64,000 bases of DNA from Sorex araneus (GCF_027595985.1 NC_073313.1:81260494-81324493); one strand, 5' to 3'; counted from the stretch's first letter, positions 41,338 through 52,549 are shown. Translations and numbers: made by a program. The notes: a model not told the origin generated them from the sequence alone.

Positions 41338-42386
41338 AAGCACAATAAGAGAAGAGAGAAAAGAGAAAGAGAAAGAATGGAAGGTAAGAAAGTAAAGAAA
41401 GGAATGAAGGATGAAAGGAAGGAAAGGAAAGCAAGGAGGGAAACAAGAGAAATAAAACAGGAAAGGGAAGCAAGGAGAAGGAAAGGAGAGAGAAAGATAG
41501 GGAGAAAGAAAAGGGAAAGGAAGAAGGGAAAGTAAAAGAAAGGAAAAGAAAAAGAAAGGATAAAAACTAAAGCAAGGAAGGATGAAAGAGAAAGAAACTA
41601 AAGAAAAGAGTAAGAAAGGGAAAGAAAGGAACAGAAAAAGAGAGGAAGAGAAAGGAAAGGAGAAAGCAAACAGAAAGTAAGGGAGGAAAAGAAAGGAAGA
41701 AAAAGAACAGGAAGAATGAAAAAGAAAGAAAAGCAAGGAAGGATGAAAGGACAGAAGAAAAGAAAAGAAGGAAAGAATGAAAAAAGAGAGGGAAAGAGAA
41801 GAAATAGAGAAGGAAAAGAAAGGAAACAAAAGAAAGAAGGGAATGGAAGAAGGAAGAAAGAAAAACATAAAAGAAAGAAGAGGAAGAGAGGGAAATAAAA
41901 TAGAATAAAAGGAAAGGAAAGGGAGAGAAAAAAGAAAAGCAGGAAAAAAGAGGAAAGAGAAAGAATGAAAGCTAAGATAAAGAAAGGGAAGAAGGAAGGA
42001 AAGAAAGACATGAAAAGAAAAGAAAGGAAGGAATAAGAGAAATTAAACAATGAATGAAAAACAGGGAAAGAAAATGACGGGAAAAGAAAAGGACAAAGAG
42101 GAAACAAGGAAAGAAGGGATGGAAAACAAAGAGAAGGAGAAAGGAAGGAAAGAAAATCAAAAGAAAGAAGAGATGGAAAATAGAGAGGGAGAAAGGAAAG
42201 AAAGAAAATCAATGGAAAAGAAATATAGAAAGAAAAAGAAGGAAAGAAATACAAAAAAGAGATGAAAAGAAGGAAAAGAAAAAGGAAAAAAGGAAAGAAA
42301 AGGAAAAAGAAAAATAGAAAAGAAAAAAGAATAAGAGGGAGAGAAAGAAAGGAAAGAAAAAGAAAGGAAAGGAAAATAGAAAGAAC

Positions 42387-42519
42387 AGGGGCCGGAGGGA
42401 TAGCACAGCGGGTAGGGCTTGATCCCCGGCTTCCCATATGGTCCCCCAAGCACTGCCAGGAGCAGTTCCTGAGTGCAAAGCCAGGAGCATCACTGGGTGT
42501 GACCCAAAAAGAAAAAAAA
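42387..42519 (+). mobile_element. SOR-type SINE, internally deleted
   Basis: 'ggggccggagggatagcaca' then directly 'gcttgatccccggcttccca'; about 35 bases of the head are lost. Confidence 0.88.
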
Positions 42520-43073
42520 GGGCAAAAAAACCCAACAACAACAACAACACAAAAGAAAATAGAAAGATCAAAGAAAAGATAAGAGGATAAAGGAAAGAAA
42601 GCAAATGACAGAATGAAACAAAGAAAGGAGAAAATAGGAAAGATAGAAGAGAAGGAAGGAAAGAATAAATGAAAGAAAAAGGAAAGAATCAAAAATAAAG
42701 AAAAGAAAAAAGGGGGAAGAAAAGAAACAAAAGAAAAGAGAAAGAAGGAAACAAAAAATTTTAAAAAACAAAGGAAAGAAAGGACAAAAGGTAAAAATGA
42801 AAGAAGGAAAGAAATGCATGAAAGTTGGAAAGAAAAGGTAAATAAATTAAAGAGAGGAAAAGAAATAGAATGGCAGTTAAATAAAAAATAAAAGGAAAGA
42901 AATGAGAAAGAAAAAGGACAATGAAAGAAGGAAAGAAGCAAAGAAAGAGAAACAGGTGAAAGAAAAAAGGAAGAAAGAGGAAGCAAAGAAAAGAAATAAA
43001 GAAAGAAAAGGACAATAGGATAGAAAGGAAAGTAAAAAGAAGGAAAACAAAAGAGCAAAGACAAAGAAATTAA

Positions 43074-43245
43074 GGGGCTGAGAGCACAGCGGGTAGGGCA
43101 TTTGCCTTGCACGCAGCCAACCTGAGTTCCCTGGGTTCGATTCCCAGCATGTCATATGGTCCCCTGAGAACCGCCAGGAGTAATTCCTGAGTGCAAAGCC
43201 AGGAGTAACCCCTGTGCATCACCAGGTGTGACTCAAAAAAGCAAG
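43074..43245 (+). mobile_element. SOR-type SINE with TSD
   Basis: ACAAAGAAATTAA on both sides; small insertion before the B box. Confidence 0.93.
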
Positions 43246-43848
43246 ACAAAGAAATTAAAAGAAATGCAACAAAGGAAAAGAATGAAAGAGAAAGAACAGA
43301 AAGAGGAAAGAGAAATAAGAAATAAAAGGAATGAAAGAAAAGAGGAAAGAAAGGGAAGGAAAGAAAAAGGAATGGAGGGAAACAGGGAAGGAAAGAAGGA
43401 CAAAAGAGAATGGAAGAAAAAAGAATGGAAGAAAGGGAACAAAGGGAAAAGAAAAGAGGAAGGAAAGAAGAAAGAGAAGAGGGAGAAAAGAAGAAAGGTA
43501 TGAAAGGAAAAAGAAAGAAGGGAAAGGAAGGGGAAGAAAGGAAAGAAAAATAAAGGAAAGACAATTAAGAACAGAAAAAGGAAAAGAAGGAAGGCATGAG
43601 GTGGAAAAGAAAAGAAAGGAAAGAGAAAGAAAGAAAATAGAAAAAGTATGAAAGAACAAAAGGAGAGAAGGAAGGAAAGGAATAAAGAAGGGAGGATGGG
43701 AAAGAGGAAAAAAGGGAGGAAAAGAAAGAGGAAGGATAGAAAGAGGGGAGGGAAGACAGAATGAAAAGAAAGGTGGGAAAGGTGAAAGGAAGGAAGAGAA
43801 ATGAGAGGAAATGTAAGAAAGCGAATAAACAAAAATAAAGGAAAGAAA

Positions 43849-44012
43849 GGGGGCAGAGCGACAGTACAATGGGTAGGGTGTTTGCCTTGCACAAGACTGA
43901 CCCAAGTTCAACCCCTGACATCCTATATTGTTCCCCAAGCACCATCAGGAGTAATTCCTAGGTGCAGAGCCAGGAGTAACCCCTGAGTATTGCTGGGTGT
44001 GCCCCAAAAAGC
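43849..44012 (+). mobile_element. SOR-type SINE
   Basis: Moderately diverged; tail merges into (AAAT)n and the polypurine tract. Confidence 0.9.
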
Positions 44013-44544
44013 AAAGAAATAAAAATAAATAAAGGAAAGGAAAAGATAGGGAAAAAAGAAAAAATAATAGAGGAAAGACAAGAAAGGAAGGAAAAGAAAA
44101 GGAAGGGTAGAAAAAAGGGAAAGGAAAGACAAAAGAAAATGAAAAAGAGGGAATGAAACAAAGGGAAGGAAAATAAAGGAAGGAAAGATAAGAGAGAAAA
44201 AGGAAAGGGAAGACAGGAAAGAAAGAATACAAAGATATGAAGGATAGGAAAAAGAAAGTAAAGAAAAAGAAAATTGAGAATGAAAGAGAATAGAAAGAAA
44301 GAACTAGAAGGAATAAAAGAGGGAGAGTGAAAAAAGGAAATGAAAGAAATGAAATTTACAAAATGAAAAAAAGCAAGAGGGAATCAAGAAAAGAAAGGGA
44401 AAGGGAAAAAGGAAAGAGAAAGGAAGAAAAGAAAAAGGAGAGCGTGAGAAAGAAAGAACAGGAAGGAAAGAGAGAGAGGAAGGAAAGAAAGCAAAAACTT
44501 CATTGCCCCTTTTGGCTAAAGAAATCTTATTTCTCTCTTTTTTA

Positions 44545-44640
44545 TTATGAAGCACAGAGCAGTAAGTAACTTGATTCAGGCCACACAGCCTGTAGTGATA
44601 AAACAGCCCATGCCTCCCAGATCAGTGCTTATTGCAAAAT
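44545..44640 (-). mobile_element. Possible MIR fragment
   Basis: 'agcagtaagtaacttgattc' and 'ggccacacagcctgtagtga' fit a reverse MIR core. Confidence 0.45.
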
Positions 44641-45379
44641 TCCTCTTTTTTTTCCTGCCAGGTTCTGTTCCACACTGTGAAAGAATACCACCCACTATTT
44701 TCAGAGCTGAGGTATTTTTTTAGAGGGCCACAGAAGGAGAGAGGGGGAAAAATGAAGGGGGGTGGGGGGTTAAGGAGAATTGCATGTCACATATCAAAGC
44801 ACAGAAAGAGAAAGGTTTGAAAAGGCTTTTGGGATTTCCCTCCCATGGGTTACACAGGGAAGGGTCAAAGGGTCTCTGAGCCGTTCCTTTCTTTCTTTTT
44901 CTTTTTTCTCCCCCTCTTTTATTGGAAGGAGATCCTCAAAAGGGCTTGCTCCCAAATCTAGTCCCAGAGCCCAGAGCGAGGGTAAAAGCGGTCAGGCTCA
45001 TTTTCTCTTGGTGGATTCTGCTTTATTGTTGTTGTTGTTGTTTAATACAGAACAAATATGGCCTGAGTCCAGCAAAGGACGAGGACTGTATGTTGGTGCT
45101 CTTCTACCCTGGACATAACTGCCATTTTACTCTCAAGTCTCCTTGATGAGCTCATCTGTTGCATGCAGCAGGTGGCAAATCAAACCAGAAGTCATTTTTG
45201 AAAGCATAAGGATAGCCTTTCAGAGGGATTTGTTCTTATCCTAACAGCCTACGTTCAAAGGACTTGTGGTCAGGGGAGCAGAGCGAAGAGAAATGAAAAA
45301 TAAAGAGGCAAATAAGCTAGAGCCCAGGAAAGCCATATAAAGTCACATGACAGAAAGGACAGGAGTGGGCCTTTAAGAG
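44641..45379. other. Intronic unique sequence
   Basis: CCDC160 intron with (GTT)n at about 45027-45043. Short open frames lack domains. Confidence 0.5.
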
Positions 45380-45795
45380 GGGGGTGCAGTGAAGACAGAG
45401 AAGGAACCACTATGACAATGATAGTTGGAAATGATCACACTGGACAAGGACTAGGTACTGAAAACAGGTGAAGGGTATATATGACACCCAGGGTACTGAA
45501 AGCAGGTTATTCTGGGTACTGAAAGCAGGTGAAGATATACATGATACCCATTCAGCAACAGTGTTGCAAATCACAGTGATAAAAGGCAAAAAAAGGGGGG
45601 AAAGAGAAAGAAAAGTGTCTTCCATACAGGCAGGGTGGGGGCTGGCATGGGGGAGGGAGGCCAGGAGGAAAACTCGGGATATTGGTGACAGGGATGTACA
45701 CTGGTGAAGGGATGGGTGTTGAAACACTGTAGGACTGCAACTCAAATCAAGAACAAGTTTTGTAACTATTTCACAGTGATTCAATTAAAAAGAAA
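45380..45795 (+). mobile_element. L1 3' UTR with internal duplication
   Basis: Typical 3' UTR ('ctatgacaatgatagttgga'). A segment of about 30 bp, 'gggtactgaaagcaggt', is repeated at about 45490-45530. Confidence 0.8.
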
Positions 45796-45935
45796 GCGAT
45801 CATTATTAGCACTTAAATAAACCATTTCACAACCATCGTAAGTGAATGCTTATCTCTGCCCAAAAAGCTCCAGAGAATATGGGAGAGAAACCACCTCAGG
45901 GCCTCACACATGACAAGCACACACGTGCGCTCTCT

Positions 45936-45985
45936 GGCTCTGGCTCTGGCTCTGGCTCGCTCTCTCTCGCTCTCTCTGAGCCATA
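45936..45985 (+). repeat. (GGCTCT)n/(CT)n microsatellite
   Basis: Four to five GGCTCT units followed by CTCTCTCG units. Confidence 0.9.
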
Positions 45986-46456
45986 TCCCTGGCCCTAAAG
46001 CTGATATTTTGGGGGGTTGGGGTGGGGTGCATGTGGTTTGGGTCCTACTGGGAGGTGCTGGGAGGAAGTGGCGGGTCACAGGTCAAAGTATTCAGGGGAC
46101 CCTGCTAGATTCCAAACCTGGGGCTTCCCAGAGTCAAGCCTGCGCGCGCACCCCCTGGGAGCCAGCTCTGGGCTCAGCAGGAGGGCGGTGTGCTAAAGGA
46201 AACACACCCGGGAAAATTCTGAAAGTCAAAACCCAGTAGGTGACCCATTTTGCTAAAGGCATTTACATTTCTAAGGAAAATCTCCATTTGTAAAAGTGTC
46301 CCCTAAACTACCACCCAGAGGAAATCTCAAATTTCCTGAAAGACGCATCAAAGGAGCCGCGGGAGCCAGGCCGGCTTAGCCCGCGAACCCCCAGGCGGTC
46401 CGATAAGGCATCACAAAGGCCACAGGCCAACATTCCACTCCAGGGGTCATCAGCTG

Positions 46457-46491
46457 AAGATGGCAGTTAAAATGGCGGCTGTCGCCATTTT
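46457..46491. promoter_or_regulatory. YY1-like motif cluster
   Basis: AAGATGGCAG, then AAAATGGCGGC, then the inverted CGCCATTTT. The last two form a 9-bp inverted repeat (46469-46477 and 46483-46491). YY1 recognises AAGATGGCGGC. It lies about 0.9 kb from the small exon on the intron side of CCDC160. Confidence 0.45.
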
Positions 46492-46699
46492 TAAGGTGTC
46501 GAAGTTCTCCAACTTTGACTGAATTGCACCCTGGGAAGTCTAAAAAAACCAGGGGGACAGACACCCCGGTCAAGATCCCCGACACCCCCAATAAATAGTT
46601 GTGGCATGATTCTTAACAGTCTCCCTGAACCTTGTCGAACGCTTTGAGACCAAGTTTTCATAAACACTTTTTCTCTTTCTGATCTTAGAAAGTTTTAGG

Positions 46700-46790
46700 G
46701 GGGCGGAGCGATAGTCCAGCGAGTTAGGGCACTGGCGCCAAGCCGGCAGTAAGGCCTGAGCCACGCCGGGGGTGGCTCCAGAAACCCCCA
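46700..46790 (+). mobile_element. SOR-type SINE, deleted
   Basis: 'cggagcgatagtccagcgag' then 'gtaaggcctgagccacgccg'; the middle is lost and CpGs are retained inside the GC-rich region. Confidence 0.6.
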
Positions 46791-47378
46791 AAAGAGAACG
46801 TTTTAGGGGTAAGGGAAAGGGTTTCCCGGGGAGGGGAGGGCCCAAGCAGTGCTCAAGAGGCTGGGGGACTGGAGAAAAGGGGCCACTGGTGTGATATACA
46901 GCCGAGCAGGCTGTTTGGGTCAATGGGGGGTGTTGCTCAGGTCCAGCGACATCGGGGGCACTCAGTGGACCGGTGGGGATATGGGGTGCGGGTGGGAGTT
47001 ACGCCCAAACCCGAGGTCTGGTTCCCCAGACTACAGCCTGGGAAGCAATTTAATTTTTCCCTCCAACTGGTCTTGGCTCAGCTACAGGAAAGCAGGATAC
47101 TTCGTTTGTTAGTTGGCGGGGAGACCCCAAGGTGTCGGGGACCGTTGGGGTGGGGGCGAGGCTGCTTCTCGGCCGGGTTCCAAGACGCTGGAGGTGGGGA
47201 GGGGGGCCCTCCCGGTCAGGATCTGCGAGGTACCAAGCGGTGCCCCGGAGGCGTTTTCCTCTTTGGCAGAGGCTTTCTAAAAAAATCATTGAACTGATGC
47301 TCCCTTCAGTTCTGAGGATGGAGACGCTACGATGCTGAGAAACGCCCCCAAGAGAGCAGCCTGCTGCTCGGTACTTAC

Positions 47379-47433
47379 ATTTTTGGCGATCCAAGTTGTC
47401 TTCTTGGACGTCATTGTTGCCTTGTAATTTTAA
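47379..47433 (-). CDS. CCDC160: Predicted CCDC160 exon 2 with upstream ATG
   Basis: A 55-nt exon on the minus strand with textbook borders: acceptor TTTTATTTTTCAG ending at 47434 and donor AAT|GTAAGTAC (GT at 47377-47378). It holds TAA, then, 15 nt later and in the same frame, ATG (47412-47414) with A at -3. The frame reads MTSKKTTWIAKN to the donor. Splicing to 38980 keeps the frame (N|GLKVVLEE|MDTGARRKQ), giving a 365-residue protein. The in-frame stop makes this ATG the first possible start of that frame. Predicted by me from splice sites; the human protein is usually shown starting at the internal MDARRK methionine. Confidence 0.65.
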
Positions 47434-48616
47434 CTGAAAAATAAAATGCCCACCCCCCGCCCCGCCCCAGGCCCGGCGTCAAGTGTTGAACTAGTAAACC
47501 CCAAGCCTGCAGCTTCAAATGCCATGAGAGAAGGGAGCGCTTCGGCCCATCTGATTAGTCACAAGGGGCACTCTGCAGGCAAGTTTCCTCTTTGAAATTT
47601 GCCAAGCTATTTTCCTACCTGGGATACCAGGAAGTCTTCCTATAGCCTCCCACCCCCCGCCCCCGACTTAAAGTCTCAAACGGGAGCCGTTGGCGCCTAC
47701 ATACTCCCACGCCAACATTGTAGCGCCTCTCGTTTAAACGCCAAGCGCCGGCTGCCCGAAGGGAACCCTGCAGGTTTATTCCCGTTAGCTCCGTTAAGCC
47801 CCGAGCTGGGTCCCAGGATTGACTTGCTTCCCCCCCCCCCAAGAAACAGTTCCCTGGCATGATCATGGGCATTGGGAGTGGTCCCGAGTTTCGCCATCAT
47901 CTTTCAAGGGTCTTAACCTCCGGGCCAAGAGTCCGCTGCGCGGGACCGCTCGTTTTGTCTATTGTTCAGCAGATATTGGACACTCCAGCCCGGGGACCGT
48001 AGCAAACAGCCCTGCGGACGGTTATTTAGCCCCCTTCTTCCTCCCCCCTACTTCTTTGTTAACTAATGTAAAACTCTTCTTTCTGGGAGAAGGGGGGGGG
48101 GAAAGACGGGCTCGTCTTAATTCCGAGGGGGCTCAGGGCTTTATTAGTATGGGAGTCACATTCTGGCTATAAACCTGCGTCTAAGTGCACGGCGACTTTG
48201 GGGCTTTTTAACAAAACCTCTCTGTCAATGGTTAACCGAAAACTCCTGCCATCGCGGGCGTCAGGGGCAGAGAAAAAAGGTGGCTAAGTGAGATCGCGCC
48301 TCTGCCCGCCCCCACCCCCTTACCCCCCGCAGGTGGCACCAGCCAACCTCCCCAAATCACCTAGGGGAGTGAGAGTAAGGGGGCAAGGCCGGATCCCACT
48401 CCTCCCTCCCTCTTCCTCCGGCTTCCCTTCCCTCCCAAAGCCCTAGGGGCTCTCGAGACCCATGGAATCTACCCCCCTCGCCCCGTAGGGGCGCGCGTGC
48501 CAGGCGGATCGCGGTGCGACTAGGGGTCCCCGGCCCGCGCCTCATCCCCGGGTCAGCCCCGCCGCGCAAGCAGGGGAGAGGCGGGGAGGGGCGCGAAGCC
48601 AGGGGAGGAAACCAAC

Positions 48617-48775
48617 CTGATCGGTGAAGTCGGGTGGGCTCAGGGCCCTAGACTCGGAAGCCGGTCGCCACCGCGGGCGGCAACTGGGGGGTGGGGGTCG
48701 ATGCTGGCCACTCGGACTCGGCCGGGCCCGGCACGGGGCAGCGGCTCCGCAGTGCAGCCCGGGCGCCGGCCGCGC
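48617..48775 (-). other. CCDC160: Probable CCDC160 non-coding exon 1
   Basis: Ends at a donor CAG|GTTGGT (GT at 48615-48616). The start is uncertain and is placed about 25-30 bp downstream of TTTAAA (48803-48808 region) and next to the X-box. No transcript data. Confidence 0.4.
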
Positions 48776-48776
48776 G

Positions 48777-48789
48777 GTTGCCTGGAAAC
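48777..48789. promoter_or_regulatory. CCDC160: RFX X-box in CCDC160 promoter
   Basis: GTTGCCTGGAAAC: left half-site GTTGCC is perfect and right half GGAAAC is one base from GGCAAC. RFX factors bind X-boxes in promoters of ciliary and spermatogenic genes. Position within the island, about 160 bp upstream of the exon 1 donor, fits a core promoter element. Confidence 0.55.
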
Positions 48790-49734
48790 GGGGTAGCGGG
48801 ATTTAAAGGGGCCGGGACCCTCGGCAAACGCTCGGGGCTCCGCTCGCTGGCCTAGCCCACCGGGACGGCAAGCGTGCCCGGTGGGGTGGGCGCCGCGGCG
48901 GCTAAAGAGCGGCCAGAGTCCGGGCGCCGGGCACGGGGGGAGCTGGGGCACGGTGGGAGGGCGGGAAGCAACTGGCACGGCCGCCCCACCCACCGTGTTC
49001 TTATTACGGAGGGTCCCGGTGACTCACAAAGCTTTTACCTGGGCGCCAGCGACTGTGGCGTGGACGGGGCGGGGGAGGGGAGGGGCACGGCTTCAGCCTG
49101 GGGCCTGCGGCTCTGTCGCTGCAGGCGGGCGAGGGTTTTTTGTTGTTGTTCTGGGAAGCACAAGCGTTACATTCATTAACTTGTAGGACGTTCACTCTGA
49201 GCGCCCCCCCTACGCACACCCCTGCCATGAACACCCCCAGGTAGCAGAATGCGGCCGAGTTTATGCCTCTCATTAAGGTTACAAGGGCTTGTCAGGGGCG
49301 CGTTGACCCCGGATCGCGCCCCTAACCGGAGATGGGGTTTCCATCCCACTGGGCTTCCTCTAGTGACTCCGAGCCATTTCCCTAATCCCCTTTCCAGCGA
49401 TTTGAATTGAAAATCTCTAGTTCCATGCTCCGGGCGATGGAAAAAGGGTTTCCTCTGAGCCCACCCCCAATGACTTTTGCACAAAGTTTCGAACTTCCAG
49501 GATTTGCTTAGGGGCGGGGGGGGGCGAGAACCCTCGCGTCTGCGTGTTGTTGTAGATTTCCATCGGCGCGATCTCTTGTGAAACAGATCAGAGATCTTCC
49601 CGGGCTTTTTGATTCGCTCCCCGATTAACCAGTGTGGATTCTCCCATACGGACTAGCAACCTCTTTGTAGTCTGATTTTTTTTTAAATGCACTTTGCGTT
49701 ACTGCCTCGCTTGCCTTAGAATCCAGATCTTTTT

Positions 49735-49804
49735 ATTATTATTGTTATTGTTATTATTATTATTATTAGATGATGATGATAATGATGATGATGATGATGA
49801 TGAT
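49735..49804 (+). repeat. (ATT)n(ATG)n compound microsatellite
   Basis: ATT units followed by GAT units, next to the tail of the reverse SINE at 49809-49990. Confidence 0.95.
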
Positions 49805-49808
49805 TTCT

Positions 49809-49990
49809 TGGCTTTTTTGGGTCACACCCAGTGATGCTGAGGGGTTACTCTAGTTCTTTTCTCAAGAATTACTCCTGGCAGTGAGGGTCGTGGGGTGTTG
49901 GAGGGGACCATATGGGCTGCCACGGATAGAATCCGTGCGGACTTCGTGCAAGGTAAATGTCCTACCTGCTGTACTATGTACTTCGGCCCC
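49809..49990 (-). mobile_element. SOR-type SINE
   Basis: Diverged, with an insertion 'gagggtcgtggggtgttgg'. Confidence 0.85.
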
Positions 49991-50214
49991 TAACTAGGTA
50001 TTTTGAGACTTGACAAGGTTGTGATCAGATGCCCAGCCTAAGTCTCCGTCTTCTTTTTCCTCCTTAGAGAACCAAAATTAATGAGGGCTGTAGAGAAGTC
50101 TGATGTCAATGTTATTGACCCAAGCAGCATCGATTTTAGGATTTTGGCAGAACTTTCCTTCAGAGTAAATTCTCATATGGCCTCTCATTTCTCATTTCTG
50201 TTTAAGTTATTTGG

Positions 50215-50370
50215 AAAGTGGGTGCCACTTAGTTTATTTGGCTCTGAGCTTCCTTATTATGTTTCTAAAGGAATCTTAATTGTTCTTTGCCTTGGTTTCC
50301 CCATTTGTACAATGGGAATGATAATAGCAAGTGTTGGCTCACAGGGTTTTGTGAGGATTGAGGATTTAAA
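50215..50370 (+). mobile_element. MIR SINE
   Basis: 'ccttggtttccccatttgta', 'caatgggaatgataatagca' and 'ttttgtgaggattgaggatt' are the MIR core and 3' part. Confidence 0.75.
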
Positions 50371-50375
50371 ACTTG

Positions 50376-50540
50376 GGACCAGAGAGATGGTGCAGTGGAT
50401 AAAGTGTTTGCTTTATGGGCAGCCAACACCACCCCACAGACCCTCATCATTCCCCCCGGGTCCCTCCAGGAGTGATCCCTGAGGACAGAACATGGAGCAA
50501 AGTCCCGAGCACTCAGAACTTTAGAGTGTGGCCCTAAAAT
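50376..50540 (+). mobile_element. Diverged SOR-type SINE
   Basis: Head 'gggaccagagagatggtgca'; B box lost. Confidence 0.75.
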
Positions 50541-50649
50541 TAAAATATAAAAATAATTTTAAAGTCCTTGGAGAAATTGTCTGATCCCATATAAATGTTA
50601 GTTATCTTGTCTTATAAATTCATTATCTTACTAAAATAAAAACGTAGTT

Positions 50650-50805
50650 GGAAGCTAGAGTGGGTATGGTGCTTGCCTTGCATGCACCAGGTTCAATCCC
50701 TGGCACCCCATATAGTCCCTCACCAGGAGTGATCCTTGAGCATAGAGCTAGAAGTCAGTCCTGAGCACTGTCAGGTATAGCCCTAAAATGCACACACATA
50801 CACAG
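50650..50805 (+). mobile_element. SOR-type SINE
   Basis: Short head deletion; 'caggttcaatccctggcacc'. Confidence 0.82.
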
Positions 50806-50990
50806 AGATGGTGGTGATAAACTAAGGTGAACTTTGTAAAGTGGGATCTGAAATCTTATAGACCCAGGTTTCCAAATCTGTATTTGCAGTGGTGTCCCAG
50901 ATTCCCATTAGGCAACACTCTCCCTGAAAAAAATGCACTAACATTTCCTTGAGGCTCACAGTAATTTGCTTTTAAAATATGGTGGGTCAC

Positions 50991-51162
50991 GGGACTGGAG
51001 TGATAGCACAGTGGGTAGGGCGTTTGCCTTGCACGCAGTCAACCCAGGTTCGATTCCCAGCATCCCATATGGTCCCCCGAGAACCGCCAGGAGTAATTCC
51101 TGAGTGCATGAGCCAGGAGTAACCCCTGTGCATACCGGGTGTGACCCAAAAAGCAAAAAAAA
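50991..51162 (+). mobile_element. SOR-type SINE with TSD
   Basis: Near consensus; 'atggtgggtca' before and 'atagtgggtca' after. Confidence 0.94.
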
Positions 51163-51449
51163 TATATATAGTGGGTCATTCTTTTATGTGCTATAAGTAT
51201 CAAGTGGCAGAAACTTAACAACAATGAGGACAGAGTTTGGCTTATACCAAGTACATATTTGTACTATGTGCTTGAACTTTTACCATACCAAGGCAACATG
51301 CACTTAATAATACAATCATTTGGCATTTGGTCACAGGATGGAGCACAACCTTCTTATTTTACAGTATTAAAATAGCCACACCAGAGATGTCCTTTGATTT
51401 ACCTTTAATTATATAATAACCTTCTCTGTCTGCTCTCTTTTTACCTTTT

Positions 51450-51566
51450 TGGAGTAGGGGAGGCCGGGGTTAGGGCCACACTCAGCAGTGCTCAGGGCCT
51501 AATCCTGGCTCTATGCTCAGGAGTGACCCTTGGTGGTAGTTGTGGAACCATAATCAGTACGAGGGA
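51450..51566 (-). mobile_element. SOR-type SINE, head lost
   Basis: 'agggccacactcagcagtgc' to 'gtggaaccataatcagtacg'. Confidence 0.7.
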
Positions 51567-51589
51567 TAATTGCCAGTTCAAGATTGTAA

Positions 51590-51755
51590 AAGCAATATTA
51601 CAACAGTTAAGACCCTTGCTTTTCACGTGACTGACCTGAGTTTGATCCTGGCATCCCATATGGTCCCCTGAAGCCCATCAGGAGTGACTCCTGAGTGCAG
51701 AGCCCGAAATAACCCCTAAGCATCGCTGGGTGTGACCCCAAAAACAAAAACAAAA
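51590..51755 (+). mobile_element. SOR-type SINE
   Basis: Head diverged; 'cccatatggtcccctgaagc' onward well preserved. Confidence 0.85.
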
Positions 51756-51854
51756 CCCATATAAATGTGAATTATCTTGTCTCATAAATTCACTGCTTAT
51801 TAAAATATAAACAGAGTTGGAGGCTAGAGAGATTGTACAGCTTGTGAGCGGGTG

Positions 51855-51965
51855 CTTACTATTATTATTCTCATTGTACAAATGAGGAAACTGAGGCAGA
51901 AAGCAATTAAAATTCCTTTCATAACTTACTAAGAAACCTGATAGCAAACAAAAAAGCAGGTTCAA
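51855..51965 (-). mobile_element. MIR fragment
   Basis: 'gtacaaatgaggaaactgag' is the reverse MIR core. Confidence 0.7.
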
Positions 51966-52185
51966 ACTGCTTGCAAGGAAAGCACCTGACCTTACCTTAC
52001 CTGCCGTATTTTCTCCGTCCCCTCATCTTAATTTGATGAAAATTGCAAAGGGATCTTATTTTTCTAAAAGGTCACAGTCATAGGTACTGGAGGCAGGGAT
52101 TTGAGCAAATCTTCATGTGGGCTACAGTTAATCCCACTACCTAGTCTCAGTGTAGATTCAAAGATCCTGATATAAAATATTAAGT

Positions 52186-52331
52186 GAGGGCCTGAGCTAG
52201 AGCACACAGGACAGTTCACCTGTCTTGCCCAGCTGACCCAGGTTCAATCCTGGGCATGCCATAGGGTCACCTAAGCCCCACCAAAGGTGGTTCCCTGAGC
52301 ACAGACCCACCAGGTGTGACCTCCCTAAAAT
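52186..52331 (+). mobile_element. Diverged SOR-type SINE
   Basis: B box 'caggttcaatcctgg'; body shortened. Confidence 0.75.
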
Positions 52332-52549
52332 AAAATATTAATTCACATCATATTACCGTACTGCTCAAATGCCTACAAAGGCTTTCAATTGGATATGCAA
52401 TCAAAAACAAAACGCTTATAATAACCCCATAAGATTTGCATCAGGAATCACATACTCCCGCCTCTCTCCCTAGCCCCAAGCCCCTGCCCCTCTTGGACCA
52501 CCTCTCCTGCCTCTCTGTCTGTTGATGATTCAACTTCAGCAACACTATG

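Larger units (their letters stand above)
39170..44510 (+). repeat. 5.3-kb polypurine (GAAA/GGAA) tract
   Basis: Almost pure A+G on the plus strand: degenerate GAAA, GGAA and GAAAG units with rare pyrimidines, interrupted only by SINEs at 40184-40677, 41199-41337, 42387-42519, 43074-43245 and 43849-44012. It lies in the large CCDC160 intron and begins about 190 bp from the main exon's acceptor, so the pre-mRNA carries a huge polypyrimidine run. Long minus-strand open frames here (Ser/Phe/Leu only) are artefacts of composition. Confidence 0.95.
46950..49600 (-). promoter_or_regulatory. CCDC160: CpG island and promoter of CCDC160
   Basis: Rich in G+C and CpG, unlike the rest of the window, with the core at about 48300-49150. 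It contains GC boxes (gggcgggg at about 49068) and an X-box. It is the only CpG island here and lies just upstream of the probable exon 1. A promoter firing the other way is possible, but no plus-strand gene is evident. Confidence 0.8.

Noticed and set aside
48357..49273. Several open frames in the CpG island
   Set aside because: Expected in GC-rich DNA; Arg/Gly/Pro-rich, unconserved in appearance and overlapping on both strands.
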